The notes: generated from the sequence alone by a model not told the origin. 64,000 nucleotides of DNA from Brevibacterium atlanticum (GCF_011617245.1 NZ_CP050152.1:868001-932000), one strand, 5' to 3'. Positions 1-19,092 are shown, counted from the first letter of the stretch. Program-made: numbers and translations.

Positions 1-1
1 C

Positions 2-862
2 CCCGAAGCGGTCAAACTGTGGCAGCACGCCCTGACCGAGAGCCTCGGACTCAAAGGGCGCATCATCGTGTCCAAGGACGGCATCAACGCCACCGTCGGC
101 GGGGATATCTTCGACGTCAAACAATACGTACGGGCGACGAAGTCCTATGCTCCGTTCAAAAAGGCCGACATCAAATGGTCGAACGGGCAGGGCGATGACT
201 TCCCGCGGCTGAGCGTGAAGGTCCGCGACGAGCTCGTCACCTTCGGCAGCCCCGACGAGATCGCCGTGACCGAGGACGGCGTCCAAGGCGGCGGTCAGCA
301 CCTCAAGCCCGGGGCCCTGCACAAACTCATGGACGAACGCGGCGGCGACGTCGTCTTCTTCGACGGCCGCAACGCGATGGAAGCGCAGATCGGGAAGTTC
401 CGCGACGCCATCGTCCCCGACACCGACACCACCCGCGACTTCATCGCCGAGATCGAATCCGGCAAGTACGACGACCTCAAGGACAAACCGGTCGTCACCT
501 ACTGCACCGGCGGAATCCGGTGCGAAGTGCTGTCCGTGCTCATGAAGAACCGAGGCTTCGAAGAGGTCTACCAGCTCGACGGCGGCATCGTCCGCTACGG
601 TGAGACCTTCGGCAGCTCCGGCTACTGGGACGGCTCGCTCTACGTCTTCGACAAGCGGATGCACCTCGAATTCGGCGACGACGTCGAATCGATCGGCCAC
701 TGCGTGAGCTGCGGGACGACCACCCCGGAGTTCGTCAACTGTGCGAATCTCGCCTGCCGCAAGCAGTATCTGCGCTGCGCCGAGTGCACGGAGCAGCGGC
801 TGCAGTCCTATTGCGTCGACTGCGTCGAGCAGGGGATCCCCGCCGAGGCGGCCGCCGGCTGA
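2..862 (+). CDS. trhO: tRNA uridine(34) hydroxylase TrhO / rhodanese-like protein, 5' truncated by window edge
   Basis: The reading frame is open from the first bases of the window, so the true start lies upstream; 286 residues are visible. The N-terminal acylphosphatase-like part ends in a [10 protein letters not shown] segment typical of the TrhO/YceA family. The rhodanese domain follows, with its catalytic loop CTGGIRCE (Cys codon at 503-505). The C-terminus is Cys-rich, with several CxxC pairs, as in the family. TrhO proteins hydroxylate U34 of certain tRNAs to 5-hydroxyuridine in the cytoplasm. The gene converges on the LysR gene at 953-1912. Family assignment is firm; the enzymatic role is taken from the family. 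Confidence 0.9.
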   Translation, partial: PEAVKLWQHALTESLGLKGRIIVSKDGINATVGGDIFDVKQYVRATKSYAPFKKADIKWSNGQGDDFPRLSVKVRDELVTFGSPDEIAVTEDGVQGGGQHLKPGALHKLMDERGGDVVFFDGRNAMEAQIGKFRDAIVPDTDTTRDFIAEIESGKYDDLKDKPVVTYCTGGIRCEVLSVLMKNRGFEEVYQLDGGIVRYGETFGSSGYWDGSLYVFDKRMHLEFGDDVESIGHCVSCGTTTPEFVNCANLACRKQYLRCAECTEQRLQSYCVDCVEQGIPAEAAAG

Positions 863-900
863 CGCGGTCCCGCGCGGCTCGGCGGTCGCGAGAGTTGCCG

Positions 901-964
901 CCAGCTTGGTGAACCTGCAGCAGCTCGGTCCATGCGCCAAGCCAGTGCAGGTTCACCAAGCTGG
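901..964. terminator. 19-bp inverted repeat between convergent genes
   Basis: Positions 901-919 and 946-964 are perfect reverse complements with a 26-nt loop, and the stem can be extended by wobble and GC pairs on both sides. It lies between the end of trhO and the end of the LysR gene; the LysR stop codon is inside the right arm. There is no T run, so it is not a textbook intrinsic terminator. The position suggests bidirectional 3'-end formation or a palindromic repeat. Confidence 0.6.
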
Positions 965-1912
965 TGGTGGGATCAGCTCAGAAATCTCGTCTGATCTTGC
1001 CCTGGCCCCGCCGTGCTCAAGGCGTCGGCTCAGACCCTCCCCGAGGTGGTCGATGAGTGCGCTCACCCGCCGCGGAGTCAGCGCCGACTCCGGCACGAGC
1101 GCAAAGATGTCCGCCGGCGGGGTCTCCAGGTCCGGGAGCACTCTGACCAGGGTGCCCGCAGCGAGCATCGGGGCGACATGCCAGGTCGAGCGCATGATGA
1201 GTCCCAACCCGCGGGCGCACCAGTCGGTGACGACCTCCCCGTCATCGGCGCTCAGTGAGCCGTCGACCCGCACGATCTCACGGCCGTCGGCACCGAAGCG
1301 CCACAGCGCGTAGTCGTGCTGGTTCTCCCGCAGGACGATGCAGTTGTGCTCGTCGAGATCCGCAGTCGACTGGGGTGTGGCATGGTCCGCGAGGTAGGAC
1401 GGTGCGGCGCAGACGACCCGACGATTGCGCGCCAGCCGCCTGACCTGGAGTCGGGAGTCCCGCAGCTCGCCGACCCGAATGGCGATGTCGAAGTCGGTGC
1501 GCGCGAGATCGAGCGGCAGCGATGTGAGCTGAAGGTCGACCTCGACCTCGGGATGCTCCTCGGTGAACGCGCCGAGAAGCGGAGCGATGTGGGTCCGGCC
1601 GAGTCCGCGCGTGCACTGTAGGGTGATCCGCCCCTTGAGCGTTCCGCGGCGTGCAGTGATGCTCTCTTCGAGATCGTGCCGACGTTCGAGCAGGCCCTGA
1701 GCTCCCTCGGCATACCGGCGACCTTCCTCCGTCAGTGACATCCGACGGGTGCTCCGTCGAATCAGCTGCACGCCGAGGCGGGTCTCCAGGTGGGAGAGGC
1801 GTTTGCTCACTGCGGACACCGACCGGCCCCAGGTCCGGGCCGCCTCGGTGAGGCTGCGGGCGCGGGCAAGGTGGTCGAAGAACTCGAGGTCGTCGATGGT
1901 CGAGAGGTCCAT
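953..1912 (-). CDS. LysR-family transcriptional regulator, DmlR-like
   Basis: 319 residues. An N-terminal winged HTH (about residues 5-62, with the LxxAARTWGRSVSAVSKRLS recognition region) is followed by a LysR substrate-binding domain (about 90-295). The C-terminal tail is short and polar. It is transcribed divergently from a hydrolase and a DmlA-type dehydrogenase. In E. coli, the LysR protein DmlR activates dmlA for D-malate use, so regulation of the neighbouring genes is the natural inference. A T-N11-A dyad sits just upstream of its start. Confidence 0.85.
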   Translation of the reverse strand: MDLSTIDDLEFFDHLARARSLTEAARTWGRSVSAVSKRLSHLETRLGVQLIRRSTRRMSLTEEGRRYAEGAQGLLERRHDLEESITARRGTLKGRITLQCTRGLGRTHIAPLLGAFTEEHPEVEVDLQLTSLPLDLARTDFDIAIRVGELRDSRLQVRRLARNRRVVCAAPSYLADHATPQSTADLDEHNCIVLRENQHDYALWRFGADGREIVRVDGSLSADDGEVVTDWCARGLGLIMRSTWHVAPMLAAGTLVRVLPDLETPPADIFALVPESALTPRRVSALIDHLGEGLSRRLEHGGARARSDEISELIPPPAW

Positions 1913-1919
1913 GTTTCTT

Positions 1920-1936
1920 CTTTCGTGTGACGAAAG
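1920..1936. promoter_or_regulatory. Putative LysR operator (T-N11-A dyad)
   Basis: CTTTCGTGTGACGAAAG is a perfect 7-bp inverted repeat with a 3-nt spacer and contains a T-N11-A LysR-box core. It lies 8 bp upstream of the LysR start codon and overlaps its ribosome-binding region, about 95 bp from the divergent hydrolase gene. This fits autoregulation and divergent control. No binding data are available from sequence alone. Confidence 0.5.
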
Positions 1937-2030
1937 ACTGTCGGGTCTGATTCAGTCTATTCGCCGCGTTTGTTTCCCGATAGCGTGAGGTGCGGGGCGG
2001 ACGAACGAGCCGCCGCCAGGCAAGGAGTGG

Positions 2031-2978
2031 ATGATGCTGGACGAGGGATTCGTCGATTTCGATCTCGAGGTCAACGGAGTAAGGATCGCGGGGGCGATGT
2101 CTGCGGATGCCGACGCCACGGACGGAGCGGCGACCGCCACCACGGCCACCACCACGGCGGGGGAGAAGCCCGCGCTGCTTCTCCTCCATGGACACCCGGA
2201 GAACCATCTCATGTGGCACCGGGTCGCCCCACAGCTGATCGAGGAGCTCACGCTGGTCATGCCCGATCTGCGGGGGTACGGACGCTCGAGTCGGCCGGAA
2301 TCCGGCGACGATCACTCCGCCTACAGCAATCGGATCATGGCCGCTGATGCCGTCGCGCTCATGGAGCGACTCGGCCATTCGTCGTTCGTCGTCTGCGGCC
2401 ACGACCGCGGAGCCCGGGTCGCGGCGCGGATGGCCGCCGATCACCCGGATCGGGTACGCCGTGTCCTCCTGCTCGACGTCGCTCCGACGCTGCGGATGTA
2501 CGAGAACACCACGCGCGCCTTCGCCGAGGCCTACTGGCACTGGTTCTTCCTCATCCAGCCGGCCCCGATGCCCGAGATGCTCATCGGCGCCGACGCGAAG
2601 GCCTACATCGAAGGGCTGATGGGTGCCAGGCATGCCGGTCTGGCCCCGTTCCCGCGGGAGGTGCTCGACTCGTATGCCGAGGGACTGCGCGGTGCCGACC
2701 GAGCACGCGGCATCTGCGAGGACTACCGCGCTTCGGCGGGCATCGACCTTGACCACGACCGCGCCGACATCGCCGCGGGACGACTGATCGAGCCCGAACT
2801 CCGCGTTCTCTGGGCTCGTCACGGCGTCATCGAACGCCTCTTCGATCCGCTGTCGCTGTGGGGCGAAGTGGCGCGCTCCGTGAGCGGACACGTCGTCGAC
2901 TGCGGCCACTACCTGCCCGAAGAGGCCACCGCCGAGGTGGTCGCCGAGATCCGCTCCTTCCTCGGCTCCGCCGCCTGA
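2031..2978 (+). CDS. Alpha/beta hydrolase, haloacetate (fluoroacetate) dehalogenase-like
   Basis: 315 residues. It has the alpha/beta-hydrolase HGHPE oxyanion region (about 53-57), a GHDRGAR nucleophile elbow (Asp about 125) and a late GHYLPEE catalytic His segment. Asp instead of Ser as nucleophile and the GHDRGAR motif are characteristic of the fluoroacetate dehalogenase/epoxide hydrolase branch. A YWHWFF segment resembles the halide-pocket His-Trp of fluoroacetate dehalogenases. Residues about 24-45 are an unusual Ala/Thr-rich insertion. AAGGAG precedes two consecutive ATG codons (2031 and 2034), so the start is uncertain by one residue. It probably forms an operon with dmlA 95 bp downstream. 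The substrate is inferred. Confidence 0.8.
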   Translation: MMLDEGFVDFDLEVNGVRIAGAMSADADATDGAATATTATTTAGEKPALLLLHGHPENHLMWHRVAPQLIEELTLVMPDLRGYGRSSRPESGDDHSAYSNRIMAADAVALMERLGHSSFVVCGHDRGARVAARMAADHPDRVRRVLLLDVAPTLRMYENTTRAFAEAYWHWFFLIQPAPMPEMLIGADAKAYIEGLMGARHAGLAPFPREVLDSYAEGLRGADRARGICEDYRASAGIDLDHDRADIAAGRLIEPELRVLWARHGVIERLFDPLSLWGEVARSVSGHVVDCGHYLPEEATAEVVAEIRSFLGSAA

Positions 2979-3073
2979 TCCGACATGCCCTGCTGGGCGT
3001 GCCGCTCTCCCGAACTCTCACCGCCCCGCCCACTCGCACCACCGACGCAACACGCTGACGAAAGAGGAATCCC

Positions 3074-4159
3074 ATGACGACTACCCACAACATCGCTGTC
3101 ATCGCCGGAGACGGAATCGGCCGAGAGGTCGTGCCCGAGGGCCTGCGCGTCCTCGAGGCCGCCGCCGAGGTCTACGACCTGTCGCTGAACACCGTCGAGT
3201 TCGACTTCGCCAACGCCGAGTACTACGCCGAGCACGGCACGATGATGCCCGAGGACTGGTTCGACCAGCTCAAGGACTTCGACGCGATCTTCTTCGGAGC
3301 CGTCGGCTGGCCCGACATCGTCCCCGACCATGTCTCCCTCTGGGGCAGCCTCCTCCAGTTCCGCCGCCAATTCGACCAGTACGTCAATCTTCGCCCGGTC
3401 AAACTCCTCGACGGCATGACCGGACCGCTGGCCGGACGGAGTGCAGGCGAAGTCGACTTCTACGTGGTCCGCGAGAACACCGAGGGCGAATACTCGAGCA
3501 TCGGCGGCATGATCTTCGAAGGCACCGACCGCGAAACAGTCGTCCAAGAAACGGTCATGACGAAGACCGGCGTCGACCGCATCGTCGACTTCGCCTTCCG
3601 CCTCGCCGAGAGCCGCGATAAGAAGCACCTCACCTCGGCGACGAAGAGCAACGGCATCTCGATCACGATGCCGTACTGGGACCAGAGGGTCGAGACCGCC
3701 GCTGCGAACTACCCCGAGGTCGAGGTCGACAAGTTCCACATCGACATCCTGTGCGCGAACTTCGTGCTCCACCCGGACTGGTTCGACGTCGTTGTGGCGA
3801 GCAACCTCTTCGGCGACATCCTCTCCGACCTCGGGCCAGCCTGCACCGGAACGATCGGCATCGCCCCGAGCGCGAACATCAACCCGGAGAAGACCTTTCC
3901 CAGCCTGTTCGAACCCGTCCACGGATCAGCCCCCGACATCGCCGGCCGTGGAATTGCGAACCCACTCGGCCAGGTGTGGAGCGGAGCCCTGATGCTCGAG
4001 CATCTCGGGGAGACCCGGGCGGCCGCCGGCGTGCAGCAGGCCTTCGAGCATGTGCTCGCCGAAGGCAACCCCGATGTGGTCACCCCGGACCTCGGCGGAC
4101 GCGGCACCACGGAAGCCCTGGGGAAGGCCGTCGCCGAGGCGGTCCGGACCCTGATCTGA
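3074..4159 (+). CDS. dmlA: D-malate / tartrate dehydrogenase (decarboxylating)
   Basis: 361 residues of the isocitrate/isopropylmalate dehydrogenase fold. The N-terminal IAVIAGDGIGREVVPEG, the FGAVGWPDIVPDH segment, YVVRENTEGEYSS, the LTSATKSNG Lys region and SNLFGDILSDLGP metal-binding Asp residues match the DmlA/TtuC branch closely along the whole length. It uses NAD to oxidise and decarboxylate D-malate to pyruvate, or acts on tartrate. AGAGGA precedes the start. The linked LysR gene supports control by an organic acid. Confidence 0.92.
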   Translation: MTTTHNIAVIAGDGIGREVVPEGLRVLEAAAEVYDLSLNTVEFDFANAEYYAEHGTMMPEDWFDQLKDFDAIFFGAVGWPDIVPDHVSLWGSLLQFRRQFDQYVNLRPVKLLDGMTGPLAGRSAGEVDFYVVRENTEGEYSSIGGMIFEGTDRETVVQETVMTKTGVDRIVDFAFRLAESRDKKHLTSATKSNGISITMPYWDQRVETAAANYPEVEVDKFHIDILCANFVLHPDWFDVVVASNLFGDILSDLGPACTGTIGIAPSANINPEKTFPSLFEPVHGSAPDIAGRGIANPLGQVWSGALMLEHLGETRAAAGVQQAFEHVLAEGNPDVVTPDLGGRGTTEALGKAVAEAVRTLI

Positions 4160-4268
4160 GCCGTCCGGTAGGGGTGCGACCTCGCCTCCGTGCGGCGTTG
4201 CCGGGAGGCGGCGTTCGGACTGTGGGTGGCATGTGGTGGGTGTCACGTGGTGTGGGTGGGGTTTGGAT

Positions 4269-4298
4269 TTGCGTGGGTGTCATTGCCTGGTCTAGAGT
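4269..4298 (+). promoter_or_regulatory. rRNA operon promoter (first copy)
   Basis: A TTGCGT -35-like hexamer (4269-4274), an 18-bp spacer and a TAGAGT -10-like hexamer (4293-4298) lie about 400 bp upstream of 16S, in a region repeated exactly before the second operon. This is typical of actinobacterial rrn promoters; the start point is not known. Confidence 0.5.
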
Positions 4299-4694
4299 TA
4301 TATCTCGTTGCCCCGCCGGAAACGAGGTTCCAAGAACAGAGTTTCCACCGGGCCTGACCAGGACAAACACGGTTTGTCGGGTGGTTGGGACGGATGGGGT
4401 GGCCAACAGAAACTGATACCCCCAGTGAACACGCTTGTGTGTGGTGATGGGTGTGTGTTTGTGGTTTGAGAATCCAATAGCGTGTTTGTTTGAACAAGTT
4501 GTGATGCCAGAACATTTATTTTCTGGTGAGACAATCACACGGCCAAGCATCTGTGTTCGCCCTGTGTGGGTGGTTCTTCGCCGAACCTCCCACAACATAG
4601 TGGGGTGAGCAGTTGTGGTGTTTGGTTGTTTTTTGGTCAACCTTCTCACCCCGTGAGGGGTTGGCTGTCTTGCTGGGATTCATTCGTACCATGA
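4299..4694 (+). other. rRNA leader region, no protein gene
   Basis: About 400 bp between promoter and 16S with no convincing coding sequence. It holds a TTTGAGAATCC motif (about 4465-4475) that recurs in the 16S-23S spacer and before 5S, as expected for an rRNA processing or antitermination element. It also has a hairpin around TTCGCC (about 4567-4592) and GT-rich stretches. The block 4559-4615 differs from the second operon although its length is unchanged. Confidence 0.6.
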
Positions 4695-9768
<5,074 letters not shown>

Positions 9769-9956
9769 AACCAACAAAATTGTGGTTGGTGTGTGTGCGA
9801 GTTTTGTTGCTCTGAGCTGGTTGCTTGAGAATCCGCGTTCGCTCTTGTGGGTGTGCGTGTGTTGTGTCGATGGGTGTTCGCGTTCGCTGTGCGGTTCTTG
9901 GACCATTACCGCCTGAGGCCTCTTTTTTGTGGGGTTGTGGTGGTGGTCTGTGTGGT

Positions 9957-10075
9957 TTTGCGGTGGTGATAGTGGTGGGGAAACGCCCGGTTAACCGTTC
10001 CGATCCCGGTAGCTAAGCCCATTCGCGCTGATGGTACTGCAACTTGGTGGTTGTGGGAGAGTAGGTGACTGCCGC
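9957..10075 (+). rRNA. rrf: 5S ribosomal RNA (first copy)
   Basis: About 119 nt with the conserved GGGGAAACGCCCGGTTAACC, CCGATCCCGGTAGCTAAGCCC, GATGGTACTGC and GGGAGAGTAGG elements of actinobacterial 5S rRNA. The ends pair as helix I (GCGGTGGT with the terminal GACTGCCGC). Ends are approximate. It is preceded at about 9823 by a third copy of the TTGAGAATCC motif. Confidence 0.93.
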
Positions 10076-10089
10076 AATATTCTTTGGGA

Positions 10090-10135
10090 GGGGTTCTGTC
10101 CGACGTCATGTCGGGCAGAACCCCTTTTCTTTTTT
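10090..10135 (+). terminator. Intrinsic terminator of first rRNA operon
   Basis: GGGGTTCTGTCCGAC (10090-10104) pairs with GTCGGGCAGAACCCC (10110-10124) around a 5-nt loop and is followed by a T-rich run interrupted by one C (10125-10135). It is a classic Rho-independent terminator just after 5S. Confidence 0.92.
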
Positions 10136-10291
10136 GGTGGTGGGTCGTGTCTGACTGTGTGTCGGGCGGGGCCCGCTTTTGTGTATTCACGGGCGTGTGG
10201 GTGGTGTTCATGAGGTGTGTCTTCAACGTCGAGCGGCAGGCCGAACCGGCATCGCAGCCGGCATCCTATTGCTACTGCTTGTTATGAGTCG

Positions 10292-10341
10292 TATCCTGAT
10301 CAGTAACTCTCATGTTGGTTATGATAAGCGCCGTTAGGATA
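10292..10341. promoter_or_regulatory. Possible HipB operator/promoter region
   Basis: TATCC (10292-10296) and GGATA (10337-10341) form the half-sites known from E. coli HipB operators, but about 40 bp apart rather than 8 bp. An 8-bp palindrome CTGATCAG (10296-10303) and two GTTATGA copies (about 10281 and 10318) lie nearby. Autoregulation of the hip operon is usual for the family. The exact site is a guess. Confidence 0.3.
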
Positions 10342-10345
10342 AACG

Positions 10346-10639
10346 ATGCATGTGACCCGCACTGTTGGACGCCGCCTCGGCGAGATCGGGACCTCTGTGC
10401 GTCAATGGCGACTCATGCAGTCCCTCAAAGCTGAGGAGGTTGCCGAGCGAGCAGGCATCTCCCGTTCGACCCTCCAGAAAATCGAACGCGGAGAACCGGG
10501 AGTCTCTGTCGGTGCCGTCCTTTCCGTGATGCAGGCGCTCGGGCAGCTTGACCACATCGTTGAGGCCTTCGACCCATTGAGTACCGATATCGGACGCCTG
10601 CGCTCCGCAGAGAAACTGCCATCGAGGGTTCGACGATGA
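10346..10639 (+). CDS. hipB: HipB-like XRE-family antitoxin
   Basis: 97 residues with a central XRE helix-turn-helix (about 14-72; key segment KAEEVAERAGISRSTLQKIERG). HipB-type proteins bind the operon operator and neutralise HipA by direct contact. The gene overlaps hipA by an ATGA (10636-10639), showing translational coupling in the order antitoxin-toxin. It lies in the 1.8-kb gap between two rRNA operons. Confidence 0.85.
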   Translation: MHVTRTVGRRLGEIGTSVRQWRLMQSLKAEEVAERAGISRSTLQKIERGEPGVSVGAVLSVMQALGQLDHIVEAFDPLSTDIGRLRSAEKLPSRVRR

Positions 10640-11877
10640 GTGAGCAGGTTCATGTCGAGATCGACCTGGACGGGCGGACCGCTCTCGTGGGCGAGGCGTA
10701 CTTTCACGTCACTCGCAGCCAGATCTCCACGACATTCAAGTACGCCGACGAGTTCCTCGGATCCCGCCAGGCTTACCCCATTTCACCTGAGCTCTCACTC
10801 TCCGTCGCCCCGATCTCTGTGCCAGGACTGCCTGGGGCATTCAGCGACTCTGCTCCAGACCGGTGGGGGCGCAACCTCGTCGCGAAGCAGCATCGGCGTC
10901 GGGTCGCACAAGGTGATGCCCGCGATCGCCGGCTGACTGAGGTGGACTATCTGCTCGGGGTCAGTGACACCACCCGCCAGGGAGCGCTTCGATTCAGGAG
11001 AACCTCGACCACGGAATATCTGAGGACCGGAGCCTCCGTGCCGAGGACCGTCTCGCTGCCGGAACTCCAACATGCCGCCGATGAGGCCACTGACGGATCA
11101 GGAGCTGCCATCAAACGGCTGCTCGATGCAGGCACCGGCTCTCTCGGCGGTGCCCGGCCGAAGGCCTCGGTTGCAGGAGACTCCGGGGCTCTGATGATTG
11201 CAAAGTTCACCAGGCCGAGCGATGACTGGAGCGTCATCCTCTGGGAGCGGCTGGCGTTGGAAATCGCACAGTCGTCGGGGGTTGCGGTGCCACACGCACA
11301 GTTGGTGCGGATCGACGCACGTCCGGTGCTGCTCCTTGACCGGTTCGATCGGCAGAGTGCGCGGCGAATCGGTTACATGAGCGCGATGACAGCTTCCGAG
11401 CGCCGCGACGGCGAGCACGCTGACTACGTCGACATCGTCGAAGCGATCGAAGACACGAGCAGTCGATGGCGGCGTGACTGCAGGGAGCTGTTCCGACGGA
11501 TGGCGCTGTCCTCTGCGCTGCACAACACGGACGACCACCTTCGGAACCACGGCTTCCTTCGCAGCGACGCCGGCTGGGAACTCAGCCCGGCCTTCGACAT
11601 CAATCCTGAACCCGACCTCGCGGTTGAGCGGCAGACTGCGATCAACGGCGTGACCGAGGCGGAACACGAAGCAGAAGCTCTGCTCGAGTTCGCCCCACTG
11701 TGCCACCTCACGATTTCGGAGGCGCGTACGATCCTCTCCGAGGTCACCGAGGCGGTCAGTCGCTGGGAGGACCGTGCAAACGCACTGGCGGTCCCATCTC
11801 GAGAACTCACCTTCGTCGGGGATGCGATGAACACGCAGCTCTCGCGGCTCCGAGCCGTCTTGCGGGCTGCCCTCTAG
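10636..11877 (+). CDS. hipA: HipA-like serine/threonine kinase toxin
   Basis: 413 residues. The N-terminal HipA domain has the SLPxxL-like GAFSDSAPDRWGRNL segment (about 75-90). The kinase domain has a Gly-rich loop GSLGGARPKAS (from residue 168; Ser169 is in the place of the E. coli autophosphorylated Ser150), the nucleotide-site Lys in MIAKF, the catalytic HNTDDHLRNHGF motif (296-307) and the metal motif in SPAFDINP. All key catalytic residues are present, so it looks intact. E. coli HipA phosphorylates glutamyl-tRNA synthetase and induces persistence; other HipA-like kinases use other targets, so the target here is open. Confidence 0.88.
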   Translation: MSEQVHVEIDLDGRTALVGEAYFHVTRSQISTTFKYADEFLGSRQAYPISPELSLSVAPISVPGLPGAFSDSAPDRWGRNLVAKQHRRRVAQGDARDRRLTEVDYLLGVSDTTRQGALRFRRTSTTEYLRTGASVPRTVSLPELQHAADEATDGSGAAIKRLLDAGTGSLGGARPKASVAGDSGALMIAKFTRPSDDWSVILWERLALEIAQSSGVAVPHAQLVRIDARPVLLLDRFDRQSARRIGYMSAMTASERRDGEHADYVDIVEAIEDTSSRWRRDCRELFRRMALSSALHNTDDHLRNHGFLRSDAGWELSPAFDINPEPDLAVERQTAINGVTEAEHEAEALLEFAPLCHLTISEARTILSEVTEAVSRWEDRANALAVPSRELTFVGDAMNTQLSRLRAVLRAAL

Positions 11878-11985
11878 GCGGCCGTTCCGCGAAATGGCGC
11901 GGTCCATGCCTGTCAGCGGTCGGGGCTGTGTCTGGGGTGTGGGTGGCATGTGGTGGGTGTCACGTGGTGTGGGTGGGGTTTGGAT

Positions 11986-12015
11986 TTGCGTGGGTGTCAT
12001 TGCCTGGTCTAGAGT
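11986..12015 (+). promoter_or_regulatory. rRNA operon promoter (second copy)
   Basis: Identical to 4269-4298: TTGCGT (11986-11991), an 18-bp spacer and TAGAGT (12010-12015), about 400 bp before 16S. Confidence 0.5.
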
Positions 12016-12411
12016 TATATCTCGTTGCCCCGCCGGAAACGAGGTTCCAAGAACAGAGTTTCCACCGGGCCTGACCAGGACAAACACGGTTTGTCGGGTG
12101 GTTGGGACGGATGGGGTGGCCAACAGAAACTGATACCCCCAGTGAACACGCTTGTGTGTGGTGATGGGTGTGTGTTTGTGGTTTGAGAATCCAATAGCGT
12201 GTTTGTTTGAACAAGTTGTGATGCCAGAACATTTATTTTCTGGTGAGACAATCACACGGCCAAGCATCTGTGTTCATCCTTCGTGTGGGTGGTTCTTCGC
12301 CGAACCACCCAGGTATGCGGGGTGGGCGTTTCGGGTGTTTGGTTGTTTTTTGGTCAACCTTCTCACCCCGTGAGGGGTTGGCTGTCTTGCTGGGATTCAT
12401 TCGTACCATGA
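12016..12411 (+). other. rRNA leader region of second operon
   Basis: The counterpart of 4299-4694 with no protein gene. The block 12276-12332 differs from the first leader, but length is unchanged and the central hairpin with a TTCGCC loop is kept. Here the stem GGGTGGTTC/GAACCACCC is fully paired, while the first copy has a T-T mismatch. Confidence 0.6.
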
Positions 12412-17481
<5,070 letters not shown>

Positions 17482-17669
17482 AACCAACAAAATTGTGGTT
17501 GGTGTGTGTGCGAGTTTTGTTGCTCTGAGCTGGTTGCTTGAGAATCCGCGTTCGCTCTTGTGGGTGTGCGTGTGTTGTGTCGATGGGTGTTCGCGTTCGC
17601 TGTGCGGTTCTTGGACCATTACCGCCTGAGGCCTCTTTTTTGTGGGGTTGTGGTGGTGGTCTGTGTGGT

Positions 17670-17788
17670 TTTGCGGTGGTGATAGTGGTGGGGAAACGCC
17701 CGGTTAACCGTTCCGATCCCGGTAGCTAAGCCCATTCGCGCTGATGGTACTGCAACTTGGTGGTTGTGGGAGAGTAGGTGACTGCCGC
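17670..17788 (+). rRNA. rrf: 5S ribosomal RNA (second copy)
   Basis: Identical to the first 5S at an offset of 7713 bp; conserved 5S elements are present. Ends are approximate. Confidence 0.93.
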
Positions 17789-17802
17789 AATATTCTTTGG
17801 GA

Positions 17803-17843
17803 GGGGTTCTGTCCGACGTCATGTCGGGCAGAACCCCCTTTTT
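17803..17843 (+). terminator. Intrinsic terminator of second rRNA operon
   Basis: The same 15-bp GGGGTTCTGTCCGAC/GTCGGGCAGAACCCC stem as in the first operon, followed by a five-T run. Sequence identity between the two operons ends here. Confidence 0.92.
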
Positions 17844-17975
17844 CGTATTCATGCGGGGCCTCGTCTGAACGGTCGGGCAATCCGACCGCCCGGCCGCTCG
17901 CGTCGGGGCTTCTCGACTGCGACTGTTGGGAAAACTGCACTACAGGCAAGACCTCTTGTCGATAGTGTTGGATCC

Positions 17976-19067
17976 ATGACTACATCTGATCCGACGCACA
18001 CCGCGGACGAACATTTCTCCGAGTCGGGGCCAACAGTTGACGATATGGACTCAGCTTCCACCTCCGGTTCCACGACGCGGCCGGTGCGACGTCGCTGGGT
18101 CGGAGTCGTGTGGGCCCTCCACTGGTTTCTCCGGATGATGCTCGCCATCTCGCTCTTGCCCTACGCGTGGACGAAGATATTCCACACCCAGATGGGATAC
18201 GCCGATTACGCCGATGCCCTCGTCCAGTACGGAGAAATGAGCCCAATGGGCCTGCTGTGGCGGTTCATGGCCTTCTCTCCGACCGTACAGGGGCTGGCCG
18301 GCGCGGCAGAGCTCATCGCAGTGATTCTTCTGCTGTTCCGCCGCACAGCCTGGCTCGGCGCACTCATCGCTGCCATGGACATGAGTATCGTGTTCCTTCT
18401 CAACCTCACCTTCGACGTCCCGGTGAAACAACTCTCGGGCGCGATGGCGCTGGCCGGCCTCATTCTGCTCGTTCCCAACCTCCCCCGTGTCGTACGGTTC
18501 GTCCTCGGTCGGGCGACGGGTCCTGCTGTCAGCGGGGTCGTCTCACACAACCGCATCTTCGCTGGAATCACTCGGTGGGCATCTCCGATCCTCGCCGTCA
18601 TCATCATTGTCGGCAGCGGACTCGTGTCCGGCATCGGCCTCAACTGGGGCCGTGCTGGGACCCCGGAACAGATCTCGGGAGTGTACAGCGTCGAATCCGG
18701 GGGACAGGAGACCCCGATCAAGGGAACCGACCACACGACAGACGACATCACTCAGATCGCTTTCGGCCAGATAGGGGAGGGCATGAAACGGATGAGCATC
18801 CGCTACGACAACGGCGACTACCAGGACGGCACCTACACCGTGAACGGTGACGCAATCGCAATCAAGCTGTTCCCGATAAGAAAGGGCGCTCAGGGTCTGA
18901 TGCGCGACTATTCCGGAACGATGGACTTCACCGCTGACCGCACCGGCGAGGGTTCGTTCTCGTTGCACACCGGAGAGGCCGAGCTGACGATCACCAGCGA
19001 TGCCGAGCGCCGGTTCCTGTTCGACCGGGGCTTCCGGTGGGGACCGGACACCCCGGTCAATCGCTGA
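17976..19067 (+). CDS. DoxX-like membrane protein with C-terminal extracytoplasmic domain
   Basis: 363 residues from the ATG at 17976; the open frame upstream runs back into 5S rRNA and is not used. After a polar N-terminus (about 45 residues) come four hydrophobic segments (about 47-185) with the spacing of DoxX-type four-helix proteins. A fifth helix follows (about 205-228), then a 130-residue soluble domain likely outside the membrane. The function of DoxX-like proteins is poorly defined; some act in thiol redox homeostasis. It starts about 130 bp after the rRNA terminator. Confidence 0.6.
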   Translation: MTTSDPTHTADEHFSESGPTVDDMDSASTSGSTTRPVRRRWVGVVWALHWFLRMMLAISLLPYAWTKIFHTQMGYADYADALVQYGEMSPMGLLWRFMAFSPTVQGLAGAAELIAVILLLFRRTAWLGALIAAMDMSIVFLLNLTFDVPVKQLSGAMALAGLILLVPNLPRVVRFVLGRATGPAVSGVVSHNRIFAGITRWASPILAVIIIVGSGLVSGIGLNWGRAGTPEQISGVYSVESGGQETPIKGTDHTTDDITQIAFGQIGEGMKRMSIRYDNGDYQDGTYTVNGDAIAIKLFPIRKGAQGLMRDYSGTMDFTADRTGEGSFSLHTGEAELTITSDAERRFLFDRGFRWGPDTPVNR

Positions 19068-19092
19068 CGATCGACGCGTCGCAGGATCAGCC

